A stretch of 64,000 nt of DNA from SG8-30 sp964406445. Its GTDB lineage: Bacteria; Pseudomonadota; Gammaproteobacteria; Steroidobacterales; Steroidobacteraceae. Below the pieces are notes generated by a model. It saw nothing but the letters and a program-made list of their open reading frames with translations. It did not search any database and had not been told where the DNA came from. Made by a program: the position numbers and the translations under genes. Below, piece by piece: positions 49,196 to 61,460 of the stretch (the stretch's first letter is position 1; the number at the start of each line of letters is the position of its first letter). The stretch is from assembly GCA_964406445.1 (NCBI GenBank), contig CAYORU010000004.1:62001-126000 (forward strand), given 5' to 3'.

Positions 49196-49233
49196 AATGC
49201 TGCGTCGCAGCATCATTGCTGCGACGCAGCATT
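49196..49233. promoter_or_regulatory. Two tandem palindromes between DUF924 and gltB
   Basis: TGCTGCGTCGCAGCA (49198-49212) and TGCTGCGACGCAGCA (49217-49231) are each palindromic around the central base, with centres 19 bp apart. They also form a perfect 17-bp stem (49196-49212 against 49217-49233) with a TCAT loop. A half-site TGCTGCG recurs at 49256-49262. A TAGAAT (49193-49198) is a candidate -10 for gltB. Either paired operators or an mRNA hairpin. Confidence 0.65.
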
Positions 49234-49287
49234 GACTCGTCGAAGCGCGGCGCTATGCTGCGGAGGCTTTTTCGGAGCGACCCCCCT

Positions 49288-53766
<4,479 letters not shown>

Positions 53767-53776
53767 GGACCGCAAG

Positions 53777-55186
53777 ATGGCCACCCGCACCCTCCAGTTC
53801 CTCGAGATCCCCCGCCGCGACCCGGAGAAGCTGCCGGTCGGCGAGCGACTGGCCGGATTCCGCGAGATCTACGCGCAGTTCGACGCGCAGGGCGCCGCCG
53901 AGCAGGCAGGACGCTGCCTGTCCTGCGGCAACCCGTTCTGCGAGTGGAAGTGCCCGGTGCACAACTACATCCCGAACTGGCTGAACCTGATCGCCGAGGG
54001 CAAGCTGTTCGAGGCCGCGGAGCTCTCGCACAAGACCAACTCGCTGCCGGAGATCTGCGGGCGGATCTGTCCGCAGGACCGGCTCTGCGAGGGCGCCTGC
54101 ACGCTGAACGACGGCCTCGGCGCGGTGACCATCGGCTCGGTCGAGAAGTACATCACCGACGAGGCGCTGAAGCAGGGCTGGCGGCCGGACCTGTCCGCAG
54201 TGAAGCAGACCGGCAAGCGGGTCGCCATCGTCGGCGCCGGCCCGGCCGGGCTCGCCTGCGCCGACATCCTCGCGCGCAACGGCGTGGCGCCGGTGGTCTA
54301 CGACCGCTACGAGCGCATCGGCGGCTTGCTGACCTTCGGCATCCCGCCGTTCAAGCTCGAGAAGCAGGTCGTGGAGATGCGCCGCGAGATCCTCGAGGGC
54401 ATGGGCGTTCAGTTCCGCCTCGGCGTCGAGATCGGCCGCGACCTGCCCTTCGCGCAGCTCGTGGAGGAGCACGACGCGGTGTTCCTCGGCATGGGCACGT
54501 ACAAGTACGTGAAGGGCGACTTCCCGGGCGAGGACCTGCCGGGCGTGCACGAGGCGCTGCCGTACCTCGTGTCGAACATCAACCGGGAGCTCGGCCTCGA
54601 GAAGGACCCCGCGGAGTTCCTGAGCCTCGCCGGCAAGCGCGTGGTGGTGCTCGGCGGCGGCGACACCAGCATGGACTGCATCCGCACCGCGCTGCGCCAG
54701 GGCGCTGCGAGCGTCACCTGCACCTACCGCCGCGACGAGCAGAACATGCCGGGCTCGCGCCGCGACTACAAGAACAGCCGCGAGGAAGGCTGCACCTTCC
54801 TGTTCAACCGCCAGCCGGTGGAGATCGTCGGCAAGGACCGTGTCGAGGGCGTGCGCGTGGTCGAGACGCGCCTCGGGCCGCCCGGCGCGCGCGGCCGGCG
54901 GCTGCCGGAGGCGGTGCCCGGCACCGAGCAGGTGCTGCCAGCGGACGCCGTCATCGTCGCCTTCGGCTTCCTGCCCGACCCGCCGGCCTGGTTCGACGAG
55001 TCGGGAATCCGCGTGCACGACAGCGGCCGCGTGCGCGTCTCGGCGGATCCGCGCCGGCCGTTCCAGACGACCCACGAGAAGGTCTTCGCCGGCGGCGACA
55101 TGGTCCGCGGCTCGGACCTGGTGGTCACCGCCGTGTTCGAGGGCCGCGAGGCCGCGCGCGGGATCCTCGACTACCTCGACGTCTGA
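53777..55186 (+). CDS. gltD: Glutamate synthase small subunit
   Basis: A 469-aa FAD-NADPH reductase subunit of glutamate synthase. The N-terminal [4Fe-4S] sites are CLSCGNPFCEWKCPVHNYIP and ICGRICPQDRLCEGACTLND. The FAD motif is VAIVGAGPAGLACADILARN. The NADPH motif is VVVLGGGDTSMDCIRTALRQ, followed by TYRRDEQNMPGSRRDYKNSR, and the final FAD contact is FAGGDMVRGSDLVVTAVFEG. It transfers electrons from NADPH to GltB. The 10-bp spacing to gltB with a CGCAAG ribosome site suggests stoichiometric translation. Confidence 0.97.
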   Translation: MATRTLQFLEIPRRDPEKLPVGERLAGFREIYAQFDAQGAAEQAGRCLSCGNPFCEWKCPVHNYIPNWLNLIAEGKLFEAAELSHKTNSLPEICGRICPQDRLCEGACTLNDGLGAVTIGSVEKYITDEALKQGWRPDLSAVKQTGKRVAIVGAGPAGLACADILARNGVAPVVYDRYERIGGLLTFGIPPFKLEKQVVEMRREILEGMGVQFRLGVEIGRDLPFAQLVEEHDAVFLGMGTYKYVKGDFPGEDLPGVHEALPYLVSNINRELGLEKDPAEFLSLAGKRVVVLGGGDTSMDCIRTALRQGAASVTCTYRRDEQNMPGSRRDYKNSREEGCTFLFNRQPVEIVGKDRVEGVRVVETRLGPPGARGRRLPEAVPGTEQVLPADAVIVAFGFLPDPPAWFDESGIRVHDSGRVRVSADPRRPFQTTHEKVFAGGDMVRGSDLVVTAVFEGREAARGILDYLDV

Positions 55187-55195
55187 GGCGAAGAA

Positions 55196-55253
55196 GGGGA
55201 CATTCCCTTCCAGCTTGAAACCGAAACTCGAGGGGACATTCGCTTCTAGTTTG
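55196..55253. repeat. Two REP-like units downstream of gltD
   Basis: GGGGACATTCCCTTCCAGCTTG (within 55196-55217) and GGGGACATTCGCTTCTAGTTTG (within 55232-55253) are imperfect direct copies of one short element with a GGGACATTCCC-type core. They start 10 bp after the gltD stop and belong to the same family as the copies at 56152-56261. Confidence 0.7.
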
Positions 55254-55302
55254 TCCGCTCGCCGGCCACGTCTCTATCTGGGCGCCGGAAAGGAAGAAGA
55301 AA

Positions 55303-55419
55303 ATGCCCCCGTTCCAGGACCTGAGCGTCGCGGTCTACGCAATCTACGTCCTGCTGGTCGCGGTGCCGCTCGTGGTGATGCCGGTGCTCTGGCTCAGGGA
55401 GCGGCGCCGCCGCAAGTAG
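55303..55419 (+). CDS. 38-aa single-span membrane protein
   Basis: A short gene of 38 codons. It encodes a hydrophobic helix (VAVYAIYVLLVAVPLVVMPV, about residues 9-28) followed by a strongly basic tail (WLRERRRRK), which predicts an inner-membrane peptide with its C-terminus in the cytoplasm. A strong purine-rich ribosome site (GGAAAGGAAGAAG) precedes the ATG by about 3 bp. It lies 115 bp after gltD, just past two REP-like units. No family is recognised. It could be an accessory peptide of a membrane complex. Confidence 0.55.
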   Translation: MPPFQDLSVAVYAIYVLLVAVPLVVMPVLWLRERRRRK

Positions 55420-55441
55420 GTCGCGGCGGCGCCGGCCGGCG

Positions 55442-56026
55442 TCAGCGGTCGACCAGCCGCCACTCGCCTTCGCGGACCCGGCAGGCGGCCGCGGGCTCGC
55501 TCATCCTGCGGCCGCGATAGTCGCGCTCGAACTCGAAATTGCGGCAGGTGTAGCCGTCGCGCTTGAAGCCGTCGCGCAGCGTCACGGCGTAGCCCAGGTC
55601 CGGCTGGGAGCCGTCCCAGTACACCCGCTGGCCCATCTGGCCGATTTCCAGTGCATGGCCGAGGCAGGCGCGATCCGAGTCGTTCATCTCGCGGCCGATC
55701 TGCCGGCCGATGAGGGCGCCGACGGTCGCGCCCACGAGGATGGCGACGAGGTCGTTGCCGCCATCGTGGACCGCGGCGCCGATCGCGCCGCCGACCACCG
55801 CGCCGACGACCGTGCCGACCTGGTCGCGGTTGCAGCGGCCGCCCGTGATGCCGTAGTCGCGGTCCCAGCGGTGCCCGGTGTAGCCGGTGTAGCGCGCGGC
55901 TTCCTTGGCGCGGTAGCCGTGCGCGGGCGCCCACGGCGGCGGCGCGGCGAGCGCCGGCGCGGCGGCGAACAGCAGGCCGAACGCCGTCGCGGCGAGGCCG
56001 CGGCTCAGGAGTCGGGACGTCGTCAT
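55442..56026 (-). CDS. Glycine-zipper (2TM Rickettsia 17-kDa type) envelope protein
   Basis: A 194-aa exported protein. Signal peptide MTTSRLLSRGLAATAFGLLF through ALAAPPP. A Tyr/Arg-rich stretch follows, then a glycine-zipper hairpin (GTVVGAVVGGAIGAAVHDGG and LVAILVGATVGALIGRQIGR, about residues 70-112), typical of the YMGG/17-kDa surface antigen fold. The C-terminal part (RACLGHALEIGQMGQRVYWD, CRNFEFERDYRGRRM) resembles the surface-antigen domain found after such zippers. It probably sits in the outer membrane. The ATG at 56026 is preferred because it opens the signal peptide. Confidence 0.85.
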   Translation of the reverse strand: MTTSRLLSRGLAATAFGLLFAAAPALAAPPPWAPAHGYRAKEAARYTGYTGHRWDRDYGITGGRCNRDQVGTVVGAVVGGAIGAAVHDGGNDLVAILVGATVGALIGRQIGREMNDSDRACLGHALEIGQMGQRVYWDGSQPDLGYAVTLRDGFKRDGYTCRNFEFERDYRGRRMSEPAAACRVREGEWRLVDR

Positions 56027-56134
56027 CGAAGTCACCTCTCGTGCCGGGCGGAAGCCCCCGGTCTCGGAGTCAAGGATTGCGCAGAACCCCTGAACCGTGC
56101 CTGAAGGCCTGTCGCGATCTGCGGACGGCATCAC

Positions 56135-56284
56135 GAAACCCCCAAAACCCAGGGGACATTCCCTTCTAGTTTGCTGCCGCCGGGCCAACACCCGGACTGG
56201 GACAGGCAAACAAGAAGGGAATGTCCCCTTGGGTTCCAAACAAGAAGGGAATGTCCCCTGGGCTTTCTGGGTTTTGGGGGTTTC
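56135..56284. repeat. REP-like inverted-repeat doublet with three core copies
   Basis: The left arm GAAACCCCCAAAACCCAGGG leads into GGGGACATTCCCTTCTAGTTTG (56152-56173). The right side carries CAAACAAGAAGGGAATGTCC twice (from 56207 and from 56237) and ends with a GGGTTTTGGGGGTTTC arm (to 56284). The outer arms are complementary over about 40 bases, so the unit can fold as a hairpin. It fills the gap 56027-56286; no gene is seen there. The layout is like REP/BIME elements, but no RAYT transposase gene is in the window. Confidence 0.75.
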
Positions 56285-56286
56285 CG

Positions 56287-57018
56287 TCAGCGGCTGAGTT
56301 CGACCAGCTCGTAGTGGGTCTGCATGTAGCCGGCGACGCCGCCCTTGAGGAACAGGAACTCGCCGTCGGCGGTGCACCAGACGTCATAAGGCGGGTGCTC
56401 CTGCGGCAGCCCGGGCGCCGACACGAACTGGAAGTGCAGCGCGTCGAAGCGACCGGCGCCGACCTCGACGCGTTCCTCGCCGACGAACTTCACGTGCACG
56501 CCGATGGAGAACAGCATCGGGCCGGTGGCGCCGCGGTGGTCCGGCGAGGACAGCAGCATCTGGTCGAGGCTCTGCACCTCGCCGGGCCGGCGCTGGTCGA
56601 ACAGCCGCAGGTGCCAGGCGTCGCAGGCGATCGAGTGGTTCTGGAAGGTCCGCAGCGGCCGGGCGAGATCCATGCGCTGCGAGACCCGGCCTTCGAGCGC
56701 GGTCCAGGTCTCGCACTCCGCATACTGGGGGTGGAAGCGGAACCAGCCGGAGCCCATGAAGCGATCGCCGACCGAGAGCCTCACGTAGCAGTCGGTCGGC
56801 CGCCACTCGGCGTCCAGCGAGTACACGATGTCGCGCATCACGGCCGGGCGGTCGTCGATCTCGCAGTGCGCGCTGCAGCTGCGGCTGCCGTCGGCGTGGA
56901 CGCTGATGATGAAGTATTCGCGGCCGCGTTCCTGGCCCATCCGCTCGGGCTTGCGGCTCGTGTAGAGGATCTTCCCGCGGATGTTCTGGTGGTCGAGCTG
57001 CAGCAGGCTGGACGACAT
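56287..57018 (-). CDS. Hypothetical protein, possibly beta-barrel lipocalin-like
   Basis: A 243-aa cytoplasmic-looking protein with no signal peptide and no family I can name. It is rich in predicted strands: IRGKILYTSRKPERMG, YFIISVHADGSRSCSAHCEI, DCYVRLSVGDRFMGSGWFRF, TGPMLFSIGVHVKFVGEERV, FDALHFQFVSAPGLP and VWCTADGEFLFLKGG. The alternation is reminiscent of DUF3108 or lipocalin-like barrels that carry hydrophobic ligands. The ATG at 57018 has a GGAGGTG site before it; an in-frame GTG at 57027 is possible. It stands alone beside the REP-like cluster. Confidence 0.75.
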   Translation of the reverse strand: MSSSLLQLDHQNIRGKILYTSRKPERMGQERGREYFIISVHADGSRSCSAHCEIDDRPAVMRDIVYSLDAEWRPTDCYVRLSVGDRFMGSGWFRFHPQYAECETWTALEGRVSQRMDLARPLRTFQNHSIACDAWHLRLFDQRRPGEVQSLDQMLLSSPDHRGATGPMLFSIGVHVKFVGEERVEVGAGRFDALHFQFVSAPGLPQEHPPYDVWCTADGEFLFLKGGVAGYMQTHYELVELSR

Positions 57019-57124
57019 GGCTTGCACCTCCGGTCAGGCCGAAGCTTAGCGGATCGACTACGCCGGGGCACCCGCGGCGCTGCTATCCTTGTCGCCTGGC
57101 AATGCCTCGCGGGAGACGCAAGCG

Positions 57125-57547
57125 ATGACCAACGGCGCGAACCTGCAAGAAGCCCGGGCCCCGGTGGACCCGAGCCTCGTCACCTACACCCACGTCATCT
57201 ACGCCCTGCACGCGCTGTCGGCGGCGATCGGCATCCTCGGCGCGGCGAGCATCGTCGGCTCCTTCGTCTTCGGCGTGCCGTCCATCGTCGCCGTCATCAT
57301 GAACTACGCGCGTCGCTCGGCCGTGCGCGGCACCTGGCTCGACTCGCACTTCGGCTGGCAGATCCGCACCTTCTGGTACGCGCTGCTGCTGACGGTCATC
57401 GTCCTGGTCCTGTCGGGACCGCTGATGCTGATCGTCATCGGCTTCGTGACGGCCGCGATGGGCATCTTCCTCATCGGCCTTTGGATCGTCTACCGCGTCG
57501 CGCGCGGCTGGCTCGCGCTCCGGGACGGCCGCACCGTCGGCAGCTGA
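57125..57547 (+). CDS. DUF4870-like membrane protein
   Basis: A 140-aa inner-membrane protein with three spans: LVTYTHVIYALHALSAAIGI, SIVAVIMNYARR with the preceding hydrophobic stretch, and FWYALLLTVIVLVLSGPLML leading into GFVTAAMGIFLIGLWIVYRV. The motif NYARRSAVRGTWLDSHFGWQIRTFW is typical of this family in proteobacteria (split here across two fragments: NYARRSAVRGTWLDSHF and GWQIRTFW). The function is unknown. A TATCCT hexamer about 40 bp upstream is a weak -10 candidate. It converges on the MATE gene. Confidence 0.85.
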   Translation: MTNGANLQEARAPVDPSLVTYTHVIYALHALSAAIGILGAASIVGSFVFGVPSIVAVIMNYARRSAVRGTWLDSHFGWQIRTFWYALLLTVIVLVLSGPLMLIVIGFVTAAMGIFLIGLWIVYRVARGWLALRDGRTVGS

Positions 57548-57562
57548 GCCGGCGCCCGCGCC

Positions 57563-58873
57563 TCAGGCCGCTGCGAAGCGGCCGCGGCGCATCTCGCGCC
57601 CGAGCAGCCAGGCCTGCGCGAGCCCGCGCGCGGCGAAGAACAGCAGGAACGCGAGCCACAGCCCGTGGTTGCCGAGGGGCCTGAGCAGCCACCAGGCCGG
57701 CAGGTAGACGCCGAGCGCGGCCAGCAGCATGGTGTCGCGCATCTGCCGGGTGAGCGTCGCGCCGACGAACACGCCGTCGAACAGGAATGCCCAGCAGCCC
57801 ACGAGCGGCACGGCGACCAGCCAGGGCAGGTATTCGCGCGCCAGCGCCCGCAGATCCGGCTGCGTGGTCATGAGGTCGACCAGCAGCGGCCCGCCGGCCC
57901 AGAACGCGAGCGAGAGCACGAGCGCGACCGCGAGCGACCATTGCGCCGCGAGCGACACCGACCGGCGGAACATCGCCCGGTCGCCCGCGCCGATGGCGCG
58001 CCCCACCAGCGACTCGGCGGCGTTGGCGAAGCCGTCGAGCGCGAAGGCGGCGAGGTAGAGGAAGTTGAGCAGCAGCGCGTTCGCTGCGAGCACCGCGCTG
58101 CCGAAGCGCGCGCCCATGGCGGTGAGGAAGGCGAAGCAGAGCATCAGCGCGGCGGTGCGAACGAGCAGCGGCAGGTTCACGTCGACGTAGCGCCGCCACG
58201 GTGGCGCGGCGGCCGCGGCGCTGCCGGCAGCGCGGCGGGCACGCAGGGCGAGCGCGAGGCCCAGCGCGATGCCCGCGTATTCCGCGATGACCGTCGCCAG
58301 CGCCACCCCGCGCGCGGCGAGGCCGAAGCCCAGCACGAAGGCGAAGTCGAGCACGACGTTCAGGACGTTGACCAGCAGGACGATCGCAAGCGGCGAGCGA
58401 CCGTCGCCGCGGCCGATGAACCAGCCGGTCAGCACGAACAGCGCCAGGGTTGCCGGCGCGCCGGCGAGGCGCACGGCGAAGTAGCCCGAGGCCTCTGCGA
58501 GCACCGCCGGCTCGGGGTCGATGAGCGCGAAAGCCAGCGCACGGAGCGGCACCGACAGCGCGACCAGCGCCAGCGCGAGGCCGAGGGCGACGGCGAGGCC
58601 CTGGCGCAGCACCGCGAAGGTCGCCGCGGCGTCGCCGGCCCCGTGCGCCTGCGCGGCGAGGCCGGTGGTGCCCATGCGCAGGAAGTTGAGCGCGGTGAAC
58701 AGCACGCTGAAGACCGTGGCGCCGACCGCGACCCCGGCGAGGCTCGACGGGTCGTCCAGCCGGCCCACCGCGGCGGCGTCGGCGATGCCGACGAGCGGCA
58801 CCGTGACGTTGGCGAGGATCATCGGCAGCGCGACGTCGAGGACGTCGCGATGGCGTGGCGGTGGCGGACGCAT
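57563..58873 (-). CDS. MATE-family efflux transporter, DinF type
   Basis: A 436-aa cation-coupled multidrug exporter with twelve membrane spans. The N-terminal MATE motif is DVALPMILANVTVPLVGIAD and AVGRLDDPSSLAGVAVGATV, and the internal repeat carries ALDGFANAAESLVGRAIGAG with the conserved Glu. The N-terminal Asp in VGIADAAAVG fits the DinF/NorM ion site. It starts with ATG at 58873. It is divergent from the kynurenine genes (109 bp between), so a shared regulatory region is possible, but no operator is evident. Confidence 0.93.
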   Translation of the reverse strand: MRPPPPRHRDVLDVALPMILANVTVPLVGIADAAAVGRLDDPSSLAGVAVGATVFSVLFTALNFLRMGTTGLAAQAHGAGDAAATFAVLRQGLAVALGLALALVALSVPLRALAFALIDPEPAVLAEASGYFAVRLAGAPATLALFVLTGWFIGRGDGRSPLAIVLLVNVLNVVLDFAFVLGFGLAARGVALATVIAEYAGIALGLALALRARRAAGSAAAAAPPWRRYVDVNLPLLVRTAALMLCFAFLTAMGARFGSAVLAANALLLNFLYLAAFALDGFANAAESLVGRAIGAGDRAMFRRSVSLAAQWSLAVALVLSLAFWAGGPLLVDLMTTQPDLRALAREYLPWLVAVPLVGCWAFLFDGVFVGATLTRQMRDTMLLAALGVYLPAWWLLRPLGNHGLWLAFLLFFAARGLAQAWLLGREMRRGRFAAA

Positions 58874-58982
58874 GCCCGACTATGGCCGATCGGCCGGGGC
58901 GACGCGAGGGCCCTCGCGGGGCAGCCGGGCCTCGACATCGACGCCGGTGCCGCGCATCCTTCTGTCCCGAGCCGAAGCCGCC

Positions 58983-59840
58983 ATGCCCACGAACTCCCAC
59001 CCGCCCGATCCCCCGCCCGCCGCGCCGGTCGCCTCGGAGGCGGTGCACTGGGACCCGGATATCAGCTACACGAGCTACCTCCAGCTCGACCGGCTGCTCG
59101 ACTGCCAGAAGCCCCGCTCGGCGGAGCACGATGAGATGCTCTTCATCGTGATCCACCAGGCCTCAGAGCTGTGGATCAAGCTCTGCATCTTCGAGATCGA
59201 GGCGGCCATGCGGCGCATCGACGCGGGAGACATCGGCCCGGCGCTCAAGATGCTCGCGCGCGTGGCGCGCATCCAGGACCAGCTGACCCAGTCCTGGGCG
59301 GTGCTGTCCACGCTGACCCCGGCCGACTACAGCCGCTTCCGGGACGCGCTCGGCCAGAGCTCCGGCTTCCAGTCCTGGCAGTACCGGCAGCTCGAGTTCC
59401 GGCTCGGCAACAAGCACGAGGCGATGATCCGGGCCCATCGCAGCAACCCAGCGGCGCACGCCCTCCTCGAGCGGGTCCTGCGCGAGCCGGGCCTGTACGA
59501 CGTGGTGCTGCGGCAGCTCTCGCGGCGCGGCTTCGACGTGCCCGCGGCGGCCGTCGACCGGGACTGGTCGCTGCCCTACGAGCCGCACGCGGGCGTGGAG
59601 GCCTGCTGGGCGCAGGTCTACGCGGCGACCGAGCGGCACTGGGAGCTGTACGACCTCGCCGAGAAGCTCGTCGACCTCGACCACCAGTTCCAGCGCTGGC
59701 GCTTCGAGCACATGAAGACGGTGGAACGCATCATCGGCTACCGGCGCGGCACCGGCGGCACCTCGGGCGTCGCCTACCTGGTGAAGGCGATGGAGCGGCG
59801 GCTGTTCCCGGAGCTGTGGAACCTGCGGACCGGACTGTGA
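58983..59840 (+). CDS. kynA: Tryptophan 2,3-dioxygenase
   Basis: A 285-aa haem dioxygenase that opens the indole ring of L-tryptophan to N-formylkynurenine. Conserved blocks: WDPDISYTSYLQLDRLLDCQ, HDEMLFIVIHQASELWIKL (substrate-pocket HQ/ELW), GFQSWQYRQLEFRLGNKH, the distal helix with DHQFQRWRFEHMKTVERIIG (haem-ligand His), and RGTGGTSGVAYL. Length matches the bacterial TDO family (about 280). It is followed by kynureninase with a 4-nt overlap. Kynurenine formamidase (kynB) is not in the window. Confidence 0.97.
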   Translation: MPTNSHPPDPPPAAPVASEAVHWDPDISYTSYLQLDRLLDCQKPRSAEHDEMLFIVIHQASELWIKLCIFEIEAAMRRIDAGDIGPALKMLARVARIQDQLTQSWAVLSTLTPADYSRFRDALGQSSGFQSWQYRQLEFRLGNKHEAMIRAHRSNPAAHALLERVLREPGLYDVVLRQLSRRGFDVPAAAVDRDWSLPYEPHAGVEACWAQVYAATERHWELYDLAEKLVDLDHQFQRWRFEHMKTVERIIGYRRGTGGTSGVAYLVKAMERRLFPELWNLRTGL

Positions 59841-61090
59841 CGACGCCGACCGGCGCCGCGGGCCGCGACGACTGCGAGGCGCTCGATCTCGCCGACGCGC
59901 TGGCCGCCCGCCGCGGGCTGTTCCTGCTCGAGGACGGGCGCGTCTATCTCGACGGCAACTCGCTCGGCCCGCTGACGCGCGCGGCGCGTCGGCGCGTGCA
60001 GGAGGTGCTGGACGCCGAGTGGGGGCGCGACCTGATCGGCGGCTGGAACGAGCACGGCTGGGTGGATCTGCCGGTGCGCCTCGGCGCGCGCATCGCGCCG
60101 CTGCTTGGCGCCGCGCCGCGCGACCTGCTGGTGGCCGACTCGACCACCGTCAACCTGTTCAGCCTCTCGGCCTCGTTCCTGCGCGAGGCCGGCGCGCGGA
60201 CCCGCGTGGTGACCGAGCTCGGCAACTTCCCGACCGATCTCTACGTGCTGCAGGGCCTCGCGGACCTCATGCCCGGGCGCGTCGAGCTGCTGGCCGTGCC
60301 GCGCGAGGACCTGCTGGCCGCGATCGACGGGCGCACCGCGCTGGTGGTGCTGACGCACGTGCATTACCGCAGCGCCGAGATGTGGGACCTGCCCGCCGTC
60401 ACCGCCGCCGCGCAGGCGCGGGGCGCCGCGGTGCTGTGGGACCTTTCGCACAGCGTCGGCGCGGTGCCGCTCGACCTGGCGGGCGCCGGTGCCGACCTCG
60501 CGGTCGGCTGCACCTACAAGTACCTGAACGGCGGCCCGGGGGCGCCGGCCTTCCTGTACGTCCGGCCGGAGCTGCAGTCGCGGCTCGAGCCGGTGATCTC
60601 GGGCTGGTTCGGCCACGCCTCGCCGTTCGCCTTCGAAGACCAGTACCGGCCCGCTGCCGGCATCGCCCGCTTCCGCGCCGGCACGCCGGGGATCCTCGGC
60701 ATGGCCGCGCTCGACGGCGCCCTCGACGCCTTCGACGGCCTCGACATGCAGGTCCTGCGCGCCAAGTCGCTCGCGCTCACCGACCTGTTCATAGCGCTCG
60801 TCGAGTCGCGCTGCGCGGGTCACGGGCTCGCGCTCGCCACGCCGCGCGAACACGCCCGGCGCGGCAGCCACGTGTCGTTCGCGCACCCGGAAGGCTACGG
60901 CATCGTGCAGGCGCTGATCGCGCGCGGCGTCACCGGCGATTTCCGCGCGCCCGACGTGCTGCGCTTCGGCTTCACGCCGCTCTACACCCGTTTCGTGGAC
61001 GTGTGGGACGCCGTCGAGGCGCTCCTGCAGGTGCTGGTCGGCCGCGAGTGGGAGCGCCCGGAGCACCGCCGGCGTCGGGCGGTCACCTGA
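59837..61090 (+). CDS. kynU: Kynureninase
   Basis: A 417-aa PLP enzyme that cleaves kynurenine to anthranilate and alanine (or 3-hydroxykynurenine to 3-hydroxyanthranilate). Motifs: VYLDGNSLGPLTRAARRRVQ, GWNEHGWVDLPVRLGARIAP, ADSTTVNLFSLSASFL, ELGNFPTDLYVLQGLAD, WDLSHSVGAVPLDLAGAGAD, the PLP lysine in GCTYKYLNGGPGAPAFLYV, and GHASPFAFEDQYRPAAGI. The GTG start overlaps the kynA stop. No kmo or kynB gene is adjacent, so the full pathway cannot be read from this window. Confidence 0.96.
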   Translation: MTTPTGAAGRDDCEALDLADALAARRGLFLLEDGRVYLDGNSLGPLTRAARRRVQEVLDAEWGRDLIGGWNEHGWVDLPVRLGARIAPLLGAAPRDLLVADSTTVNLFSLSASFLREAGARTRVVTELGNFPTDLYVLQGLADLMPGRVELLAVPREDLLAAIDGRTALVVLTHVHYRSAEMWDLPAVTAAAQARGAAVLWDLSHSVGAVPLDLAGAGADLAVGCTYKYLNGGPGAPAFLYVRPELQSRLEPVISGWFGHASPFAFEDQYRPAAGIARFRAGTPGILGMAALDGALDAFDGLDMQVLRAKSLALTDLFIALVESRCAGHGLALATPREHARRGSHVSFAHPEGYGIVQALIARGVTGDFRAPDVLRFGFTPLYTRFVDVWDAVEALLQVLVGREWERPEHRRRRAVT

Positions 61091-61178
61091 GGGTCAGGAC
61101 CGGCGCCGAGGTGGCGCGTTCGCTTGGGGGCCGGAGCCGGCGGTAGTAGGATCGCGGGAGGCAGACGAGGGGATCGGG

Positions 61179-61460
61179 ATGGTCGCAGCGCTGGTGATGA
61201 TCAAGGCCGAAACGGACCGTGTGACGGCGCTCGCGGAGGCGCTGACCGAGACCGAGGGCGTCAGCGAGGTGTTCTCGGTGGCGGGCCGCTGGGATCTCGT
61301 CGCAGTGGTCCGCACGCGCGACAACGACACGCTTGCGAACGTGGTGACCGACCGCATCCGCAAGCTCCCGGGCATCGCCGCGTCCGAGACCCTGATCGCG
61401 TTCCGCAGCTATTCGCGCCGCGAGCTCGAGGCGGGCTTCGCGCTCGGCGTGGACGACTAG
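61179..61460 (+). CDS. Stand-alone Lrp/AsnC ligand-binding (RAM) domain protein
   Basis: A 93-aa protein consisting only of the RAM effector-binding domain of Lrp/AsnC regulators, without a helix-turn-helix. It reads AALVMIKAETDRVTALAEAL, VSEVFSVAGRWDLVAVVRTR and LPGIAASETLIAFRSYSR, the usual beta-alpha-beta-beta-alpha-beta pattern. Such proteins bind amino acids and may modulate full-length Lrp proteins or act as sensors. Its TAG stop shares the palindrome CTAG with the stop of the convergent glutaryl-CoA dehydrogenase gene. The adjacency to tryptophan degradation genes hints at an amino-acid link. Confidence 0.92.
   Translation: MVAALVMIKAETDRVTALAEALTETEGVSEVFSVAGRWDLVAVVRTRDNDTLANVVTDRIRKLPGIAASETLIAFRSYSRRELEAGFALGVDD

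Noticed and set aside
55196..56284. Insertion sequence ends
   Set aside because: No transposase frame or target-site duplication is seen between the copies; the units are short and REP-like.
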